DNA of 35,299 nt, taken from Gracilaria domingensis. Its lineage: Eukaryota; Rhodophyta; Florideophyceae; Gracilariales; Gracilariaceae. The position numbers and the translations under genes are program-made. The stretch spans positions 1 through 35,299 of the forward strand of contig VCMS01000421.1 of the NCBI GenBank assembly GCA_022539475.1, in the 5' to 3' direction. The stretch's first letter is position 1; each line of letters begins with the position of its first letter. The notes under the pieces are model-generated. The model did not search any database. It saw only the letters and a program-made list of their open reading frames with translations, and was not told where the DNA came from. This document shows positions 11,091 to 21,372 of this stretch, piece by piece.

Positions 11091-12949
11091 CTACAGCTGT
11101 CTTGCGGTGCTTGGGAAGCCCTCGGCGTTTCCACGGTACCGCTTCCTCCGTGAGGAAACCGAGGTTCCCTGTTCTGTAAAGGGGGTCCCGAATATGGTTT
11201 CAGCATCCCGTTTTTGGCGTTCTCGTACGACCAAGTAGGAACCCTGGCCTTCTTGGCCGGAGATAACGACTCGCACTGGGGTACTACTCTTGCCATATCG
11301 CTAATAGGTTGGAGACATTTCGTAGGGATGTGTCCCGGCTTATAACAAATGTGGCATATAAGCTGGCGAAGAAAGTCCGCATTGGGCGGTCGGCGTTTCT
11401 GTCTATGGTACGGTTCTCTCCATCCCGGGCGTTGATTACTCGTCCCACTAGGATGGGGAGCCAGCAGTGCCGGAACATGGTTCCCAGCATATAGGGTAGG
11501 ATCCACGCCTTCATTGGATGGGTCCGTCGTAGACGGGAGCTCCGTGGTAGGGAATGAACGGTCGCTCTGCAGCAGATGTACATTATCGTACTCCTCTGGG
11601 TCTGAGCCCCTCGTAAGGGACGCCGACGGCGTTCGAGACTCCATGTCGAGGATCTTACGGGCTTGGCCCTTCGATCCCCTCCTGGCTCGGAGTGCATCAC
11701 CCTCAGCTTGGGCGAACTGTGCCAGTTCGAGGTACGTGATCTTCCGTCGTTCCTCGCGATGGCGGGCTACCAATTTCCTGATGGCCGCGCTAAGTCCATC
11801 AACAAACACGGAGCATTTTTCCCTGGCGGAGTAGACGTTAGCACAGCGGTGGGAAAGCTTTGTTCAACCTAAAAGAATAGGTGATTTCCGTTTCATCGGG
11901 CTTTTGCTTTGTATCTCGCAATGCGAGGACAGCCTGCTGGATCGCAGTAACAGTCGCGTAGAATCGTAATAAGTACTGCGCTGCTTCCGGCCAGCAGGTT
12001 ACTTCTCCCTCGGAGGCCCGTGACGAACCGCGAACCGAATTGAACTGGTCCTCGGCCATTCCCTTCAAGAAGTAAGGGAGAGCTATATAAGCTTGAACCT
12101 CACTCATGAGGAGAATCTCTGCCTCCGTCACAAAACCGGCTAAGAAATCCAATACCAAGATAGGGTCCTCCCCGGAGAACTTACTGTACTTCGAGTCGGT
12201 TCCAGGCGGCGGATAATATCCTTCACCCTGGCTGTACCCCTTGGGGTTCGCACTCCGCTGGAGTCCTCCAACAGAAAGTATCGGTACGAGAGCAGCTTCC
12301 GATATAAAAGGTTAGTCGGCTTCAATTCCTTAAGACCGAGGTGTCTTCGTCCCTTCTCCCGACGTGGTGGGCCCGAGGCCGGCTCGGTTATTTCCGACTT
12401 TGTCGGACGGCTCCGTGAGGAGACCCTTACTTCCTCTACGAAGGAGTTGGACGACGAGCTACTGTTCGAGTCCGACTCCGACGAGGAGTTAAGCGGCGAG
12501 TCTACCTCCAATTTCACTTTCTTCTTTGACTTCCGCCTCTGGCCGCCGTCCTGGTGGTGGGACTTCCGAGATGCTTCGGCGTCGGAACCACCGGATCGTG
12601 GGGCATCGGCAACGAGGATTGCCTCCACCGTTTGCATACGGGCTGTCGGGCAGTTGACAAGTTCGGAGCTCTCCCTGCGAAGGGCTTCCGACACCTGTCG
12701 GTCTTCCATCAACTGATTAACATCAGATCTCAGCACACGAATCACGTCTGTGTTCTCCCGCACACCCGAATCCTCCATTCGACTGCGGAGCGAGGTAATC
12801 TCCTGAATCAGGTTCACCTGCGAGTTCTGCAGAATTCTCACTTGTGCCTCCAATTCTCAGAGTGTATATTCATCAGACTTCGACGACAGGGCCTGTACCG
12901 CAGCTACGGGATCAGCCAGTCCTTGGAACTTGGGTTTTGGGGGCACCAT
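11075..12949 (-). pseudogene. gag of gypsy copy A, three frames
   Basis: Candidate start ATG 12949 (MVPPKPK). An in-frame TGA (12857-12859) interrupts the start of a coiled coil (LEAQVRILQNS...). A Ser/Glu/Lys-rich stretch follows, then a frameshift near 12190 into a capsid-like segment (VLDFLAGF, AYIALPYFLKGMA, VLALRDTKQKPDETE), and a second frameshift near 11845 into the last 245 residues. These carry one CCHC zinc knuckle, CHICYKPGHIPTKC (CX2CX4HX4C), the RNA-binding nucleocapsid motif. The first Cys is kept here and lost in copy B. Both frameshifts and the TGA also occur in copy B, so they predate the split of the copies or were spread by gene conversion. Confidence 0.8.
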
Positions 12950-13275
12950 TACTAGTTGAACGGGCACTTATGGAAGCAGGGCCTGGTTCATCATTTCCAG
13001 GGACGTTGAGGGCATCCCGCGGAAGCGGTGGTAAGCTCTAGGGTAGACCGAAAGTTCCGGGTGGACCAGCAGAGCCGGGAACCGAACTCGTTTTCGAACG
13101 GTTGTTCCGGGAGCGATTCTGAGAGGAACGATTATTGTTCGCGGTCGACATCCTTCCGAAACGATCGGGCCACTGGGGAACGAGACAAGCTTCCTCGCAA
13201 GAGGTCAATAAAACACAATTCCGCTAAGCGGTTCTTCCAGACTCCAGAAGTGGAGAGGAACTCCGAATTCAACTT

Positions 13276-13291
13276 CTAAGTCTGGAGACCA
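13276..13291 (-). other. Candidate primer-binding site, copy A
   Basis: Two bases inside the 5' LTR the minus strand reads TGGTCTCCAGACTTAG. A TGG start a few bases from the LTR is where a tRNA 3' CCA end primes minus-strand synthesis. I could not assign the tRNA. The same bases can pair with a nearby downstream copy of their complement (AGTCTGGA, near 13238-13245), so the site may be folded or primed in an unusual way. Confidence 0.5.
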
Positions 13292-13293
13292 CT

Positions 13294-14180
13294 TGTAGTG
13301 CAGAACCACTCCACAGGCGGGGACAAAAACCACCCGCGTGCGCGGTAGACACTCAAGGTGTTCAGCCTTGCTCTTTATGTGGCGCGGCTGAGTGAGAGAG
13401 CCCTGCGTTGACGTCAATACGTGCCGGGCGTAACTCCGGGCGACCTCTCCCTGCATCACAGACGGAGGTGAAGTTGGAGAATCCACTGATGTGGCGTGCT
13501 CAAGTGTAAAGGGCACACCACAGGAGTGGGAAGATCCGCGCTAGCGGTGGAAACGAGGAAAAAATGGGGGGAGGGATCGGGCCGTGTATACGGACACGAG
13601 CCCGGGGAACACGGGTGGATGGCGAAATCAGCGCTGAATAAACCTGTACACACAGGGCGGAACACACCACAACCGTGGGTAAACAATGTAGAAATATGGA
13701 TACAGAAAGAAACAATAGAAACAGGAAGTAGCACCGTAGTGCACGGACAGTGGTTCCTCGGCGCACAAGGGGGGATAACCACACTGGAATGGTGGCGATG
13801 CGCTCCTCAACGGAGCAAGATCGGTCACCAGCGGAGCTAGTTAGAGCCAAGATTTCCCTTGTTGGGTTTACTTAGTAGGGGCGACGGCGGTCGCCGTCCA
13901 CTAACTACTGGCACTAAGCTACCCTAGATTACTAGTCTTCGCTGGCACTGTGGCCACTATTGGTCACGTGTGCCTCACTGTACCCCCTTGACTCACGCGG
14001 CGTCTGCCCAGGGCGGCCACACTACACATATCCGGAAACCATACCGCTCTCCAGTCAACTCCCAAATTGGGCGAATCGTCCCTATCGATACTCATAACCG
14101 AGGGTGTTACCGCCACAACGGATCTAATAACTATGAGTTGCCATTAGCGGCCTTCCCAGCAAAAAGAGTTTTGCTCTACA
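13294..14180 (-). repeat. 5' LTR of gypsy copy A (887 bp)
   Basis: This is the complete LTR, TGTAG...CTACA when read on the minus strand. It differs at only about two positions from the 797 bp of copy B's 5' LTR that remain, yet differs at many positions from copy A's own 3' LTR. Palindromic stretches occur near 13877-13893. The flanking 5 bases (14181-14185, CTGAG) match, as reverse complement, the CTCAG that follows copy B's 3' LTR. Confidence 0.92.
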
Positions 14181-14185
14181 CTGAG

Positions 14186-14829
14186 CCGAGGGGCACGGTA
14201 CACGTGTAGTGTACTGTACGGACGTGTATCGGTATAGTTGATACTGGTAGATACTATAGTGATCCCTACTTAAGGTTTGGCCTCACGGCCACCCCCCTGG
14301 GAAGTAAAGATAACCGAGTGTTCGGCTCTAAGTACCTCGCCAGCGCGGGAGCGCGACTCCTTCTTGGGGAGCTTCCGTGCCGTCAACGGTAGTAATTATC
14401 CACCTCGCTTGTCTGAGGATTTCCCGTTTACCTACGGTTAATTTATTTCTTGTTTTCTGTTGCTTTCTGTTTGTCTTCCCGTTCCCACGGTTGTTCTCCG
14501 CCCTGTGTGTACAGGTTTCTTGTTATTGTTGTTTTTTTGTTCCCCCATTTCGGGTCTGTGTTCCGTACATACGCCCTGTTTTTCCCTTTATTTCTCCCAT
14601 TCTTTTGGGTTCCCTGTTGATACGGTTACTACCGCCTTTTTTGGGTTCATCCCTTACCTCCGTCTGTAAGTCAGGAAAAGGTCGCCCGGAGTTACGCCCA
14701 GCTAGTGTCGACCTCATCGGAGGACTTTTCTGCTGCGCCACCCTTCATAGAGAGCAAGGCCGAACACCTGGAGAGTACCGCGCATGCGGGTGGTTTTTGT
14801 CTCCTTCCCCGGAGTGGTTTTGCTCTACA
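14186..14829 (+). repeat. LTR-X, terminal half (split LTR)
   Basis: This is related to, but clearly diverged from, the gypsy LTRs: GCCCTGTGTGTACAGG at 14500-14515, a U5-end hairpin (CAAGG at 14755-14759), CCGCGCATGCGG at 14779-14790 and the terminus TTTTGCTCTACA ending at 14829. It has no convincing LTR start. It begins directly at the CTGAG beside copy A. The missing start lies at 33780-33970 beside copy B. Together the two parts give about 840 bp, close to the LTR lengths of this family (886 and 951 bp). No primer-binding site follows 14829, in keeping with a 3' LTR facing host DNA. Confidence 0.8.
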
Positions 14830-15547
14830 ATAGATAGAGGTTTCTACGTAGTACCTCCGGGAGGAGACATTTCTACTTTGAAAACTGAATCACCTACCAT
14901 GATACCTCGTTATCTATTCTGATTTCTCGTTGCTTACCAAGATGTCTCGTCACTTACCGTGATGTCTCGTCATACACTGCCATGATGGCACGTCATGGCT
15001 GACATGACCTGCCATCACTGCGGCTGCGAGATGTTACGAGGCGCGATAAAACGAGAGACTTCTAGCGACACTGTTCTTCTATCGTCGCACCTCGGCAGCA
15101 AGAGCCAACCGTTATCAAACCGAAGGCCACGGAGCTTGTGCGCCACTTTTCCGACGAAGACACCACCGGGTCCTCCTCACCGGGCTTAGTGTTAGATGTT
15201 GAGGCGAAAGAGGTCCGTCCGCTGAATTGTGCACTCGTGACACAGGATTTGGGACATCACGTGCCAATGCACGTGACGGGGTTTGGATTTTCACGTGCTC
15301 AGTTGTAGGACTTTGAAAAATACCTTTCGTAAAAGGTTAATTTTGGACAACTTTATTCAAACTTGAAATATCTCAGCAACGATGTGCTCTGGAGGTTTCG
15401 AAGTGCCCGCAAGCAATTTTAAGTTGTCTGTTCCAATGCAAACAAGTCCTACTCCTCGCATCGGATGACCGTCTTCACTGGATCGCGTTGAAGAGACACA
15501 CACCAAAAAGCTCCATCGCAACAAAACCAGGTTAATTGTGGACAAGA
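14830..15547. other. Unannotated spacer with a degenerate tandem repeat
   Basis: From about 14892 to 14998 there are roughly five imperfect copies of a unit of about 20 bp of the type CTTACCATGATGTCTCGT. A pair of CACGTG hexamers sits in an inverted arrangement at 15258-15276. A 64-codon ORF (14995-15189) contains CHHCGC but has no other support. From about 15310 the sequence becomes AT-rich and probably belongs to the DNA transposon to the right. I could not find that transposon's terminal repeat. Confidence 0.4.
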
Positions 15548-17544
15548 CTGCAGACCCACGGCAGCGCACGGGAGCTCACCGATGAACACTCCTGCGGTGC
15601 CTGCGGCTTCGCCTTGAGACAGACGTCGTCTCTCCGACATCTTGCGCCGCAAAACTTTTTTAGATTGACGTTGCTTTCGAATGCAAAGCTTAAAGACACG
15701 TACACAGAACGTCTTACGAAGTCTATTCTTGCGTCCAATTGCCTGCTTCATGTTCTTTGCATTAGTCACCTCTGCACGTTCTCGTACTTACTGGTTTTTC
15801 TGCTGCTTCTGCTAGGCAGCTGCAAGCTCTTTTGCCTGCTGTCCTTTCAGATGTTTCTCTTTTTGCATCATTTCTTTTTCCTTCAGCATTTGCGCTACCG
15901 TCTTATGCTCTGCTGGAGCGCCGCAATCTAGCTGCACAGACTTGTGCAGCTCTACGCCGGCGCTCTCAGCCGGCAATTCTTTGACCGTCTTCAAAGGCTT
16001 TAGGGCTCCCATAATGATACTGTACGCCTATCCTGGGTTCTCAATAGGATCTGTTAGGTGCTTAACCTTCATCGACGCACTCTCCATTTTTTGCATAATC
16101 ACAAGAGCTTTGGCAACAACACTTTCATCGGTGGTTCTTTTTCGCACTGATTGCAATTAGGAAGCCACAGTTAATGGGGTCTCAACCTTGAATTCCGACT
16201 CAATTGGCACATCCTTCTTAAATTGTTCAACAAAGCCAGGATTAAATGGATACACCCCCGTGTCGGCGAAGCAGTGTTTAATATGAGACACAGTTATTGA
16301 TCTGTGTGCAAAGGCAGCGCACACAAGATTGAATTGAGGGGTTCAGCTATCGGGAATAAGCACCTCATTAAGTTCTTCCCGCATGAAACGCATTGATTGC
16401 TTGAACGTTTTGTTGACTCTGCGATCACACGACTGCAGAAAATGTGAAGTGTTTGCGGAGCTTCTCACCGATAAGCACTTTTGCGTGTCGCATTCCTCCA
16501 CCCACTTGAAACCTTTCCGTGAAGCTTGACCGTCGAGCGTCAATAGGTACGAAAGTTGTTGGCGCACATGCTTTCGCACGAATATGTTAACATTTTTTTA
16601 TGAATGCATGCAGCGTTGGTCTATCCATCGAACCGTTTTCAGTGCACTTGATAACAGATCCATCCGGGATCCAATTTGGCTTGCAATATGTTTGAAAAGC
16701 AACAGAGCTTTCGTGATAGGGTTTCGACAATGGGGCCAACCAACCAGACATCGGTGTTTTGCTAGCCACAATGTAAAACGTAGGAACCTTCAACCATGAA
16801 GCAGAAAAGACTATTACAGCGGTTACATGCTTATTTATACCGTTTGTATTCTGTTGAATTCTGTTGAATTCTGCAGCCAATATACTTTGTCCTTGTCGGA
16901 CCATATGCGTTCTTGGCCTTTCCCCATGTGGCATCAACTGCTTTTTCATCCATGTTTCGTACCCTATCAGGTTCATCCAGCAGGCCTTCGTGTTTCTTTT
17001 CCAGCTTTTATACGACATCGAAGAACGTCTTCAGTTGCTCATAATTTTCTCCTTTTAGCTTCGCTTCTTCTTTCGGATAAAAAGTTCGAAAGGTGAGCCT
17101 GTTACTATGGTGGCTCCTGAAAGAGCGAATCCCGTCATCATGGTGTATGCCGCTTCTCCATACGAGCCTACTGTCGTATGCCACAGAGGCTATTACGTTC
17201 CTTCGGGTGTCATTATCCACTGCGCACCCACGCTAGGCGGCTTCAATGACGCGTTGGACGATAAGAGTTTCTTCATTTACAATCAAAATGGTAAACCTGC
17301 CAACGCGAGACTTGCTTTCGTCGCCAGTTTGCCACTGTATTTTAACTTCTTCTTTGTCTGCAGCGAGCTGTCGTAAGTCATGTATCGTTGATTTGCTCAG
17401 TCCTGTATAATCGGCGGCGCTCCTGAGAGGTAACGTGGGAAATTGTTTTAGCATAGACACAGCTTTCTGTTTTTGTTCGCATCTTTGTGAAACAATCAGG
17501 CGTTGCTTCCAAATTTTGAGTGCTTTTCCATGAATTGAGAACAA
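15548..17544 (-). pseudogene. Pogo/Tigger-like DDE transposase, decayed
   Basis: This is the remnant of a cut-and-paste transposase of the DDE_1 (CENP-B/pogo/Tigger/jerky) type. In order: a helix-turn-helix DNA-binding segment (AADYTGLSKSTIHDLR, about 17380-17420); a second DNA-binding-like segment (GIRSFRSHHSNRLTF, about 17100-17145); first catalytic Asp in RNMDEKAVD (about 16945); HVTAVIVFSASW sheet (about 16805-16835); second Asp in LLTLDGQASR (about 16530); NTSHFLQSCDRRVNKTFK with the third Asp (about 16420-16450); the family's conserved TGVYPFNPGF (about 16245-16270); and a basic, coiled-coil-like C-terminus to about 15580. At least seven frameshifts or stops break it, including a TAA after FFDVV near 17010. 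Its flanks are AT-rich relative to the gypsy copies. Terminal inverted repeats and TA duplications were not located. Confidence 0.75.
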
Positions 17545-17635
17545 GATTGTAAAGGCTTAGTAGAGAAATAATCGGAAACGCGCAGAGAATAGGTGAGAAA
17601 GACACTAGAAAAAACAATTGTGGGGGTGGATTCAC

Positions 17636-18459
17636 TGACTATAAGAAAAAGGAGAGCATCATTGATGCTGTTTTAGTTTGAGTATGGTGCCGCTTTTGGT
17701 ATTAATAGGTGCATCCTGTTTAGGAAATTATTGACAGCAGAGCGGAGACAAGATTGAGTGTAGCGTTTGAAAGTTATCTATACAATATTAAGGTTTTCTA
17801 AAATTAACTCATTTTAGAATTGGCATGTTTTGGATGGTACTTTGGAGACGTTCACATCCGGAAATGTGTGCTGTGTACTAAGAAACTTGTTTTTTTTGGC
17901 CTGGTGGCACCGATGCATACTTTTTACAAGCGTGGACTCCATCGAGGTGTTTCAGTGGCCGCCGACGCGGATAAGGGTAACATTGCCATATGCTTTGCGA
18001 CTCTTAACCAATTTGATCCTGAACGCTATTATTGCTGTTCAGATAGCGATAAGATCGACCAATAGAAATGCAAAAGCAAGTTACAATCCGGTGGTTCACA
18101 TGGCTGGTGTGGTTGATTGATCTAGGACCAAGTGCACGTTGAAATATATCCAAATCAAAAACGCACTAAAGCGTACAGTTTGTGCAACTCCTGCGACGGT
18201 CGGCAGAACCCACATTTTGCAGGACGCTGCGTCTCGCCACATCGTCAGTCGATTGATTCTGCTTGTGTCTCGTTCCCATCGAAGAACCCATATAAGCAGC
18301 ATGAGTAGGGAACAGACCGCGGTGAATATATCTGCACTCCCGCATGAGGAGCATGCCACATACACCCACCTTGCTGGTAACATTGTTTCGAAATCACCGT
18401 CTTTGCCCGCCCGGAGAGCAAACGCGAAAGAAGCACCTTCTAATCTCTGATACCCGCAA
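17636..18459. other. Unannotated AT-rich stretch
   Basis: The reading frames on both strands are short and overlap, with none favoured. It may hold the unrecognised end of the DNA transposon to the left and the upstream part of the zinc-domain ORF to the right. I see no repeat boundary or RNA gene. Confidence 0.3.
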
Positions 18460-18753
18460 GTGATAGTTCACAATCAAGATGTGGCGTGCGACAAATGTCG
18501 TGGTACGCCGTGCTACTATACACAATTTGGAAGGGCAGTTAAAGAGAAGTTGCAATCCGACGTGCAGTCTTCCTTAATGCCGCACATTGAGAATAAAGAA
18601 GTCCGCAGAAAAGCTTATAAGGCTTTCATTTACGAACGATATGGCATATTAAGGAAAGGTGTGCGGGTTCAAATACCCAACTTTGTTCTGGAAGGGATTC
18701 AGAGGCAATGGCCGGATCCTGCCTTGGCATACATGGGATTCAAAACAGCGTAG
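18460..18753 (+). CDS. Small P2X7-like zinc-domain protein fragment
   Basis: The frame has 97 codons, opening just after a TGA with GTG as first codon, so the true start is probably upstream in another exon or frame. The N-terminal part has Cys residues in a zinc-site-like pattern (ACDKCRGTPCYYTQFG). The C-terminal half (RRKAYKAFIYERYGILRKG, VQIPNFVLEGIQRQWPDP, YMGFK) resembles the cytoplasmic cysteine-rich domain of P2X7 receptors, which also occurs alone in many proteins of protists, algae and invertebrates, often in repeated genes. There are no membrane segments, so this is not a receptor channel. I infer a small zinc-binding protein or a fragment carried in repetitive DNA. The role is unknown. 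Confidence 0.5.
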   Translation: MIVHNQDVACDKCRGTPCYYTQFGRAVKEKLQSDVQSSLMPHIENKEVRRKAYKAFIYERYGILRKGVRVQIPNFVLEGIQRQWPDPALAYMGFKTA

Positions 18754-18776
18754 ATTTACCTATTTGATTTCGTGAT

Positions 18777-18842
18777 AATTGATGAGTTGAACAAGACTGG
18801 TAGGAGAAGTCTAAGACTCCTCACAGTGTGTCAACTCAATTT
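18777..18842. repeat. Imperfect nested inverted repeat
   Basis: GAGTTGA (18784-18790) pairs with TCAACTC (18831-18837), flanked by AATT on both sides, with a shorter stem inside (AGGAG 18802-18806 with CTCCT 18817-18821). It lies in the 100 bp just outside the copia LTR. Whether it acts as a terminator, is a tiny transposon relic, or is chance is not known. Confidence 0.3.
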
Positions 18843-18869
18843 AAAAGCAGCAAAACTCCTTCAGAGCAG

Positions 18870-19130
18870 TGTCAGGAGTTCGATATTATACTAGTCTATG
18901 ATATCAAGGACGTAAGCGTATCGTATTACTTCTACCCGGACGTCCCAAGAATCACTAAGAGATATTGATCCCGTAGTAGGACGTCCTGGAAGGGATATAG
19001 CAATGATACGTAACTGATTCCATTCTGCACACGCATATCTCCAATAAATTCAAATAAATCAACACTGTATGAAAACCACGTTCCAACGTCTTTTCGGCTC
19101 CTGGTGAGCAAGTCTCACCCTATTCTGACA
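18870..19130 (-). repeat. 3' LTR of the copia element (261 bp)
   Basis: On the plus strand it runs from TGTCAGGAG to TATTCTGACA, giving the inverted ends TGTCAG/CTGACA and the TG...CA rule. It directly follows a polypurine tract. A length near 260 bp is usual for copia LTRs. The outside 5 bases are AGCAG (18865-18869), but the partner duplication cannot be checked because the 5' end is missing. Confidence 0.85.
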
Positions 19131-19527
19131 TTCCCCCTCGAAAAGTTGATGCGACAATACGCAGGAACCTTTGGTGACGTTCCAGCATGGCTCTTTGTAC
19201 AATCTTTGTAAACGAATCGGCATAGTTCAATTCGGACGCCGTGTGCTCGACAACAACATTGCCCTTCTCAACTTCGTCCTTCACAAAACTGTGTCGAATA
19301 CCAACGTGTTTCACGTTTCGGAGACCCTGTACTTCAGTGGTCCAGTGAATTGTCCCAAGGTTATCCTGAAATATTGAGACGGGTTTTTCCAGTGGGACGC
19401 TCAAATCTTCGTAAAGCTGCATTACCCACTTCATATTGCGCGCGCACTCCGACAGCGCAAAGAACTCCGCCGCACAAGTGGACAAAGCAACCGATTGTTG
19501 TAGTTTCGATGCCCAAATTACTGGCAC
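19120..19527 (-). pseudogene. Copia RNase H C-terminal part
   Basis: This is the C-terminal end of copia pol. SKLQQSVALSTCAAEFFALSE matches the conserved copia RNase H segment (SKKQ..VALSTAEAEY..L), followed by SIFQDNLGTIHW and KHVGIRHSFVKDEVE, which correspond to the D-N and KHI-IR-HF-RE motifs. A frameshift near 19530-19560 separates it from the RT frame, where the first RNase H Asp (GWSDADWG) is found. The frame ends inside the 3' LTR. Confidence 0.85.
19131..19140 (-). other. Polypurine tract of the copia element
   Basis: The minus strand reads CGAGGGGGAA directly before the LTR start TGTCAG. The RNase H frame ends with its last codons crossing this tract and 10 bases of the LTR. Confidence 0.75.
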
Positions 19528-19563
19528 CTGATCAATACAAATTACGAAGCCAGTCCTCGACCT

Positions 19564-20865
19564 TCATCCATCCTTTTCCCTACCCCAATCAGCGTCAGAC
19601 CACCCTTGAAGTTTTGTGCTTCCGTTCTTCGGAACACAAATTGAGTGACTTACAGTCCATTTCAAATAGCGAACAACGTGCTTCATTGCCTTCCAATGGG
19701 CCTGGCGTGGTTCAGAATGAAACTTGCCAAGCAAAGACACAGCTGTAGCAATATCAGGTCGTGTTCGGGTTGATAAAAACAAAAGCTTCCCCAAAATCTC
19801 TCGGTAAGGAACGCCTTCCATATTTGCAACTCGCTGCTCTTTGAGGAGCTCTGGAAACTCGTAGAGGGAATGTGATATGGGCAGAGGGGTTGGCACAGGT
19901 TTGCATGACTCGATATTTGCATCTCGAAGTATTTGCTGGATAAGGGCAATCTGAGAGAGATAATGAGCATCACGGCATTCCACAATTTGGACCCCAAGAA
20001 AGTGGGTGCCTCTGCCTATATCCTTAATTTCATACTGTCCCTTGATATCTCTCTTCACGTCTTCAACAGCGGAGAAATTTCCAAAAATAACAATGTCATC
20101 TACATAGGCCAGTAGAACTACGATAGAGTCATCACAGTGCTTCACAAAGAGACAATCCGAGACAGTTGTTGCAGTGAAACCTAGTTCCATCAAGAAGTTT
20201 CTGAGTGTTCTATACCACAACTTAGGAGCCTCCCGCAGTCCATAGAGGGACTTACGGAGTCTCACAATACTTCCATCGGCTTCAGGAATTCCGGGAACAA
20301 ACGGCAGTTTGATAAATATGTTCGAGTCATCTGGAAGAGGAGCATAGAGAAAATCTCCTTTAATATCAATCTGCTGTCTATCCCATCCAAAACAAGATGC
20401 AAGGCAGAGTAAAACACGAAAGTTCTCAAATCCTGCAACGGATGCGTAGCAATGTTTGGCTTCAAGGTTTGATAACTTCTGCAAATTTCCCCTGGCTACA
20501 AGGCGAGCCTTGAATCGCGATGGCCTGCCGTGCTCATCTCGCTTCAGTCGAAGTATAATCCCCGTAGGGAGTGCTCTTGCAGTGAGGTCAGAGGTACGTT
20601 CGTAAGTTTCAGCTTGAAGTATTGTTCGGAACTCTTCTCGAATTGTTTTCTTCCAGTCGTCCCATTCGGGTGATTGCATTGCATCAGCGAGTGAACGCTC
20701 GTCGTCGGTGGAAATGGAACGTGGAACGCAGGGAGTGGCCTTCGTGCGCGATCTCAAATTGTAGCGGTGAGATGGTGCTGCAACGGAAACAGTTCCAGGT
20801 TCTTCTTCTTCATCGTGATACTGTGTCCCGTCGAAGGTCGAAGGGTGATCAGGGTAATGTGTCAA
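19564..20865 (-). CDS. Copia reverse transcriptase (433-codon frame)
   Basis: This is RVT_2-type reverse transcriptase. Order: RYNLRSRTK linker, SPEWDDWKKTIREEF at the domain start, RFKARLVARGN, DIKGDFLYAPLP (first catalytic Asp), KSLYGLREAPKLWY, the catalytic LLAYVDDIVIFG (about residues 244-255), FLGVQIVE, and the connection to RNase H with RPDIATAVSLLGKF and GWSDADWG. All core motifs are present and the frame is open, so this is the best preserved part of the copia element. It opens without ATG after an upstream stop, as expected for a piece of a polyprotein. Confidence 0.92.
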   Translation of the reverse strand: MTHYPDHPSTFDGTQYHDEEEEPGTVSVAAPSHRYNLRSRTKATPCVPRSISTDDERSLADAMQSPEWDDWKKTIREEFRTILQAETYERTSDLTARALPTGIILRLKRDEHGRPSRFKARLVARGNLQKLSNLEAKHCYASVAGFENFRVLLCLASCFGWDRQQIDIKGDFLYAPLPDDSNIFIKLPFVPGIPEADGSIVRLRKSLYGLREAPKLWYRTLRNFLMELGFTATTVSDCLFVKHCDDSIVVLLAYVDDIVIFGNFSAVEDVKRDIKGQYEIKDIGRGTHFLGVQIVECRDAHYLSQIALIQQILRDANIESCKPVPTPLPISHSLYEFPELLKEQRVANMEGVPYREILGKLLFLSTRTRPDIATAVSLLGKFHSEPRQAHWKAMKHVVRYLKWTVSHSICVPKNGSTKLQGWSDADWGREKDG

Positions 20866-21372
20866 ATGGCTCAGATAGTCCGCTCCATTAGCTTCTTCTG
20901 TTAACGCGGTGGCGTCTATATCCTAGTCTCCAACTTCTGTTCCATTTCCAGTATCTCCTTCATTTCCAATTCCAGTTTCATCTTCATTCCCGATTCCAGT
21001 TTCTTAGTCCGATGTTTCTTCCAAAACCAATAGTTCCTCTTCTTCATCATTCGGATCTGGTACGTGAGTAAAAAGAACTCTAGTTCCTGGAAATCGATCT
21101 TTATGGAAGTGGACATGTTTAGAGGATCTGATCCCGCCCTCTGTGAGAATGTGGTAAATTCCACCATTTACATGACCAAGGTTCAATCCCTGCTCCATGA
21201 GTGCCGTCATTTTTCCCTTGTTCTTCCGTTCTGACCTTTGCACTTCAATCGTAACCAGGCACCCGAATGGTCGCATATGTTTGGCGTAGTGCGGTGGGTT
21301 TCCTCGCAGGGCACCGTGTGGTGATTTCTTGGTTGCAGAGTGAAGCATAATGTTCTTGGCTTGAACTACATG
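20866..21372 (-). pseudogene. Copia integrase C-terminal linker with short tandem repeat
   Basis: This matches the segment after the copia integrase core: HYAKHMRPFGCLVTIEV (usual form ..LRVFGC..) and the downstream GLNLGHVNGGIYHI (usual form ..GIFLGY...GY). An acidic stretch follows. Stops at about 21005 and 20922 bracket a coding repeat in which ETGIGNE-like heptads occur about three times (20925-21003). Confidence 0.7.

Larger units (their letters stand above)
1985..14180 (-). mobile_element. Ty3/gypsy LTR retrotransposon, copy A (defective)
   Basis: This is a chromodomain-carrying Ty3/gypsy element read right to left: 5' LTR, primer-binding site, gag, pol (protease, RT, RNase H, integrase, chromodomain), an antisense ORF, polypurine tract and partial 3' LTR. 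The order protease-RT-RNase H-integrase defines Ty3/gypsy rather than copia. Its RT/RNase H frame is intact, but gag, protease and integrase carry frameshifts and stops, so it cannot be autonomous. It is the mirror image of copy B at 22218-33774. A solo LTR and a hAT-like element have inserted into its 3' part after the copies separated. The sequence CTGAG directly outside the 5' LTR (14181-14185) is half of a target-site duplication whose partner lies outside copy B's 3' LTR. Confidence 0.9.

Noticed and set aside
13500..13850. 116-codon hydrophobic frame inside the LTR, also at 22458-22808
   Set aside because: It is entirely within the LTR, lacks homologous length in the 3' LTRs and the related LTRs, and its conservation between the 5' LTRs is explained by their near-identity.
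14995..15189. 64-codon ORF with CHHCGC
   Set aside because: Only one short Cys/His cluster, no second half of a zinc site, no known domain and no homologous copy in the window.
15258..15276. Inverted pair of CACGTG boxes as a regulatory site
   Set aside because: CACGTG also appears in the LTRs and in the solo LTR of this window. There is no gene nearby that it could control, so it is not called.
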